Positions 6,026 through 7,994 of a DNA stretch of 7,994 nucleotides are shown here, in pieces. Made by a program: the position numbers and the translations under genes. The stretch lies in NCBI GenBank assembly GCA_027068235.1, contig JAMOUE010000258.1, positions 1 through 7,994 on the forward strand, given 5' to 3'. The first letter of the stretch is position 1. Every line of letters begins with the position of its first letter. This stretch comes from Deltaproteobacteria bacterium (GTDB lineage: Bacteria; Desulfobacterota; Dissulfuribacteria; Dissulfuribacterales; QOAL01). The notes under the pieces are model-generated. The model worked only from the letters and a program-made list of their open reading frames with translations, did not search any database and was not told the DNA's origin.

Positions 6026-7066
6026 ATGAGTAAAAACAACGGAACAGAATCTGATACCCCTTCCAATGTGTCAATTGCTAAACACATTAGGAGGCTGTCT
6101 AACAAAGAACGGCTAAAACATTTTCTTTCCTTGTTTAAACGGGATGACTCTGTACTCATTGTAATAGTGGCAGATCCAGACTCCATGGCATCAGCCTTTG
6201 CTGTAAAAAGGCTTTTGAGTAGACGAGTCAGCGAAATCACAATCGTCCATCCCAATCAAATTAAAAGATTAAATAACATTGCCATGCGTGACATCCTAAA
6301 GATTCCCCTGCAACCTTTAAGGGGAGTCAAAAGGGATGAATACACAAAATTTGTCCTACTCGATTCCCAACCTACACACAAAACAGAACTTGCAAATATA
6401 AAATTTGATGCAGTTATAGACCACCATCCCCTTACAAATGGATGGACCGCTCCTTTCATTGATGTACGGGAAGAGTATGGGGCAAATTGTACGATGCTGG
6501 CTGAATACCTAAAATCAGCACAAATTAAACCATCTGCTGCACTCGCCACAGCCATGTTTTATGGCATAAAAGTAGATACCCACAACTTCACTCAAAAAGC
6601 TACTCCTGCAGATATCCTTTGTTTTCAGCACCTTTTTAAAAGAATCAACAAGTATTGGCTCAATAAAATAGAACGCTCAGACATAAGAAAGGCTGAACTT
6701 AAATACTTTAAGGCTGCCTTTTCCAATCTTAAGGTTCGTAAAAACAGGATCTATGTACATATAGGGCGCATTACCAACCCTGATATACTTGTGGTGGTTG
6801 CAGACTTTCTGACCCATGTTCATGAAATAGGATGGGTGATAGTATCTGGTCTTGCTGGCGACAAACTGATTGTAATATTTAGGTGTGATGGTTACAAAAA
6901 AAATGCAGGCAAACTTGCCGAACGAGTATTTGGAAAGCTTGGTTCAGCAGGTGGCCACAAAGAAAGTGCCAGGGCAGAAGTTCCCATAAAAAATGTACCA
7001 CAAAAATTCGCATTTAATTTCGATACCACCATGCTTATTCAGCTATTCATGAAACATCTGGACTAA
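6026..7066 (+). CDS. DHH/DHHA1-family phosphoesterase (RecJ/NrnA-like)
   Basis: This 346-residue protein belongs to the DHH metal-dependent phosphoesterase superfamily, which includes nanoRNases, pAp phosphatases, cyclic-di-AMP hydrolases and RecJ. Visible motifs are I, ADPDSMASA (49-57, Asp50 and Asp52); II, LLDSQP (Asp113); III, DHHP (132-135); and IV, KVDTHNF (Asp184). A C-terminal DHHA1-type GSAGGHKESARAEVP (306-320) should bind substrate. The histidine usually found four residues before the first motif-I Asp is Val46. The N-terminal 40 residues are basic and helical. The precise substrate cannot be assigned; short RNA or dinucleotide is the most likely class. The ATG at 6026 has no good Shine-Dalgarno sequence. 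The glgC-like gene follows after 19 bp, so the two may be co-transcribed. Confidence 0.88.
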   Translation: MSKNNGTESDTPSNVSIAKHIRRLSNKERLKHFLSLFKRDDSVLIVIVADPDSMASAFAVKRLLSRRVSEITIVHPNQIKRLNNIAMRDILKIPLQPLRGVKRDEYTKFVLLDSQPTHKTELANIKFDAVIDHHPLTNGWTAPFIDVREEYGANCTMLAEYLKSAQIKPSAALATAMFYGIKVDTHNFTQKATPADILCFQHLFKRINKYWLNKIERSDIRKAELKYFKAAFSNLKVRKNRIYVHIGRITNPDILVVVADFLTHVHEIGWVIVSGLAGDKLIVIFRCDGYKKNAGKLAERVFGKLGSAGGHKESARAEVPIKNVPQKFAFNFDTTMLIQLFMKHLD

Positions 7067-7070
7067 TAGC

Positions 7071-7075
7071 AGGAG
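7071..7075 (+). promoter_or_regulatory. Shine-Dalgarno site of the glgC-like gene
   Basis: AGGAG, 10 nt before the ATG at 7086, supports this start. It is one of the clearest ribosome binding sites in the window. Confidence 0.7.
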
Positions 7076-7085
7076 AATCCTCACT

Positions 7086-7994
7086 ATGGCCAGAACATTA
7101 GCCATGATATTAGCTGGTGGAAGAGTGGATGAACTAGGTATCCTCACCTATCTTCGACCAAAATCTACCGTTCCCTTTGGTAGTCTTTATAGGTTTATAG
7201 ATTTTCCTTTAAGTAGCCTTATGTATTCTGGAATTCACAGGGTTGGAATCCTTAGTCAATATAGATCCAGTTCTCTTGTAGAACATATTGGTACTGGTGC
7301 ATCTTGGGACATGATAGGAAGACACAGAGGGATTACTATTCTCCCCCCCTTTAAGGCACTTCAGGCCTCTGATTGGTATAAGGGAACTGCTGATGCAGTT
7401 TACCAAAACCTAGATTTTATCTCTTCCTATCTGCCAGACTATGTACTCATACTCTCTGGCGACCATGTATATAACATGGACTATAACGACATAATACGCT
7501 TTCATGAAGATTTGAATGCTGATGTTACAGCAGCCTTTGTAAATGTTCCTATACCAGGTTGTTCTAGGTTCGGACTTGGTCAGATTGCCCATGACGATCC
7601 AAGGGGAGGAAGACTGATAGGCTATGCAGAAAAACCCGAAAAGCCTATTTCAACTTGGGCATCAATGACAATATATCTTTTCAATTACAAGGTACTTGTT
7701 GAAATTCTCCAAGAAAATGCATCAAAGGAATCACATGAGTTTGGCAGGGACATCATTCCTGCTTTGGTCTCATCCTCATATCGGATATGCGGTTATAAAT
7801 ACAAGGGTTATTGGGCCTATTGTAGAACCATAGAAGAGTACTGGAAGGCAAACATGGACCTTCTTGGTGAACACCCCAGGATAGACTTGTCTAGATGGTG
7901 TCTTCGCACAAATCTAGGACATGAGGCCATTAGAGACAGAGGGCCTGCTATCTTTGGCATAAACCCTTATACAAAAGGGACTGTTTCTGATAGC
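7086..7994 (+). CDS. glgC: GlgC-like glucose-1-phosphate adenylyltransferase homologue, 5' part (runs off right edge)
   Basis: The visible 303 codons, read directly from the sequence with no stop, are the nucleotidyltransferase domain of the ADP-glucose pyrophosphorylase family, which makes ADP-glucose for glycogen from ATP and glucose 1-phosphate. Conserved blocks are VPFGSLYRFIDFPLSS (29-44), SDWYKGTADAVYQNL (95-109), LILSGDHVYNMDY (121-133, Asp126 matching E. coli Asp142), AEKP (Lys173 matching E. coli Lys195, glucose-1-phosphate contact) and EYWKANMDLL (251-260). Typical members are about 400-430 residues, so the C-terminal beta-helix is mostly outside. Two catalytic positions differ. The GGxGxRL loop reads GGRVDEL (Arg to Glu16), and the YWxDVGT motif reads YWAYCRT (metal Asp to Tyr245). 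It may therefore be a regulatory or inactive paralogue. Family assignment is firm; activity is doubtful. Confidence 0.88.
   Translation, partial: MARTLAMILAGGRVDELGILTYLRPKSTVPFGSLYRFIDFPLSSLMYSGIHRVGILSQYRSSSLVEHIGTGASWDMIGRHRGITILPPFKALQASDWYKGTADAVYQNLDFISSYLPDYVLILSGDHVYNMDYNDIIRFHEDLNADVTAAFVNVPIPGCSRFGLGQIAHDDPRGGRLIGYAEKPEKPISTWASMTIYLFNYKVLVEILQENASKESHEFGRDIIPALVSSSYRICGYKYKGYWAYCRTIEEYWKANMDLLGEHPRIDLSRWCLRTNLGHEAIRDRGPAIFGINPYTKGTVSDS

Noticed and set aside
6896..6903. Run of eight A in the DHH gene, a possible slippage site
   Set aside because: The frame continues correctly through Lys-Lys-Asn into the conserved DHHA1 block, so no frameshift is needed or indicated.
7344..7350. 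Run of C near 7344-7350 in the glgC-like gene, a possible frameshift or phase-variable tract
   Set aside because: The reading frame and family motifs are continuous on both sides, encoding ITILPPF.

Overview
The window reads as a low-GC (about 40% by eye) chromosomal segment of a Gram-negative bacterium. A lipobox-bearing MltD-type lytic transglycosylase implies an outer membrane, and PdxA implies the deoxyxylulose-5-phosphate-dependent vitamin B6 route. The gene families and their protein flavour (PyrR, NodI/NodJ-like ABC pair, a divergent DHH phosphoesterase, a variant GlgC) look most like a deltaproteobacterial or Desulfobacterota lineage. That placement is inference from memory of families, not a search. 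No tRNA, rRNA, insertion sequence, phage gene or CRISPR array is visible.

Layout. Positions 1-446 (minus strand) hold the first 148 codons of rpsB (ribosomal protein S2), running off the left edge. A 433-bp divergent intergenic region (447-879) carries a candidate rpsB promoter and a foldable rpsB leader RNA on the minus strand. It also carries an 8-bp perfect inverted repeat overlapping the rpsB -35 box, and candidate plus-strand promoters with a long leader for the next gene. From 880 to 5869 five plus-strand genes follow with gaps of 11, -8, 31 and 6 bp and are probably one operon: mltD (LysM lytic transglycosylase lipoprotein), pyrR, pdxA, an ABC ATPase and its ABC-2 permease. After a 156-bp spacer come a DHH-family phosphoesterase (6026-7066) and, 19 bp later, a GlgC-like nucleotidyltransferase (7086 to beyond 7994), cut by the right edge.

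The operon mixes cell-wall remodelling, pyrimidine salvage or regulation, cofactor synthesis and export. The sequence shows no common pathway, so it is best regarded as a housekeeping cluster. The two observations most worth following are these. (1) The GlgC-like protein has lost two residues normally needed for catalysis: the GGxGxR arginine is Glu16, and the metal-binding Asp of the DVGT motif is Tyr245. It keeps the rest of the fold, which suggests a regulatory or pseudo-enzyme subunit. (2) The rpsB leader can form nested helices plus a loop pairing with the nucleotides next to its Shine-Dalgarno sequence, as expected for an autoregulated ribosomal-protein mRNA.
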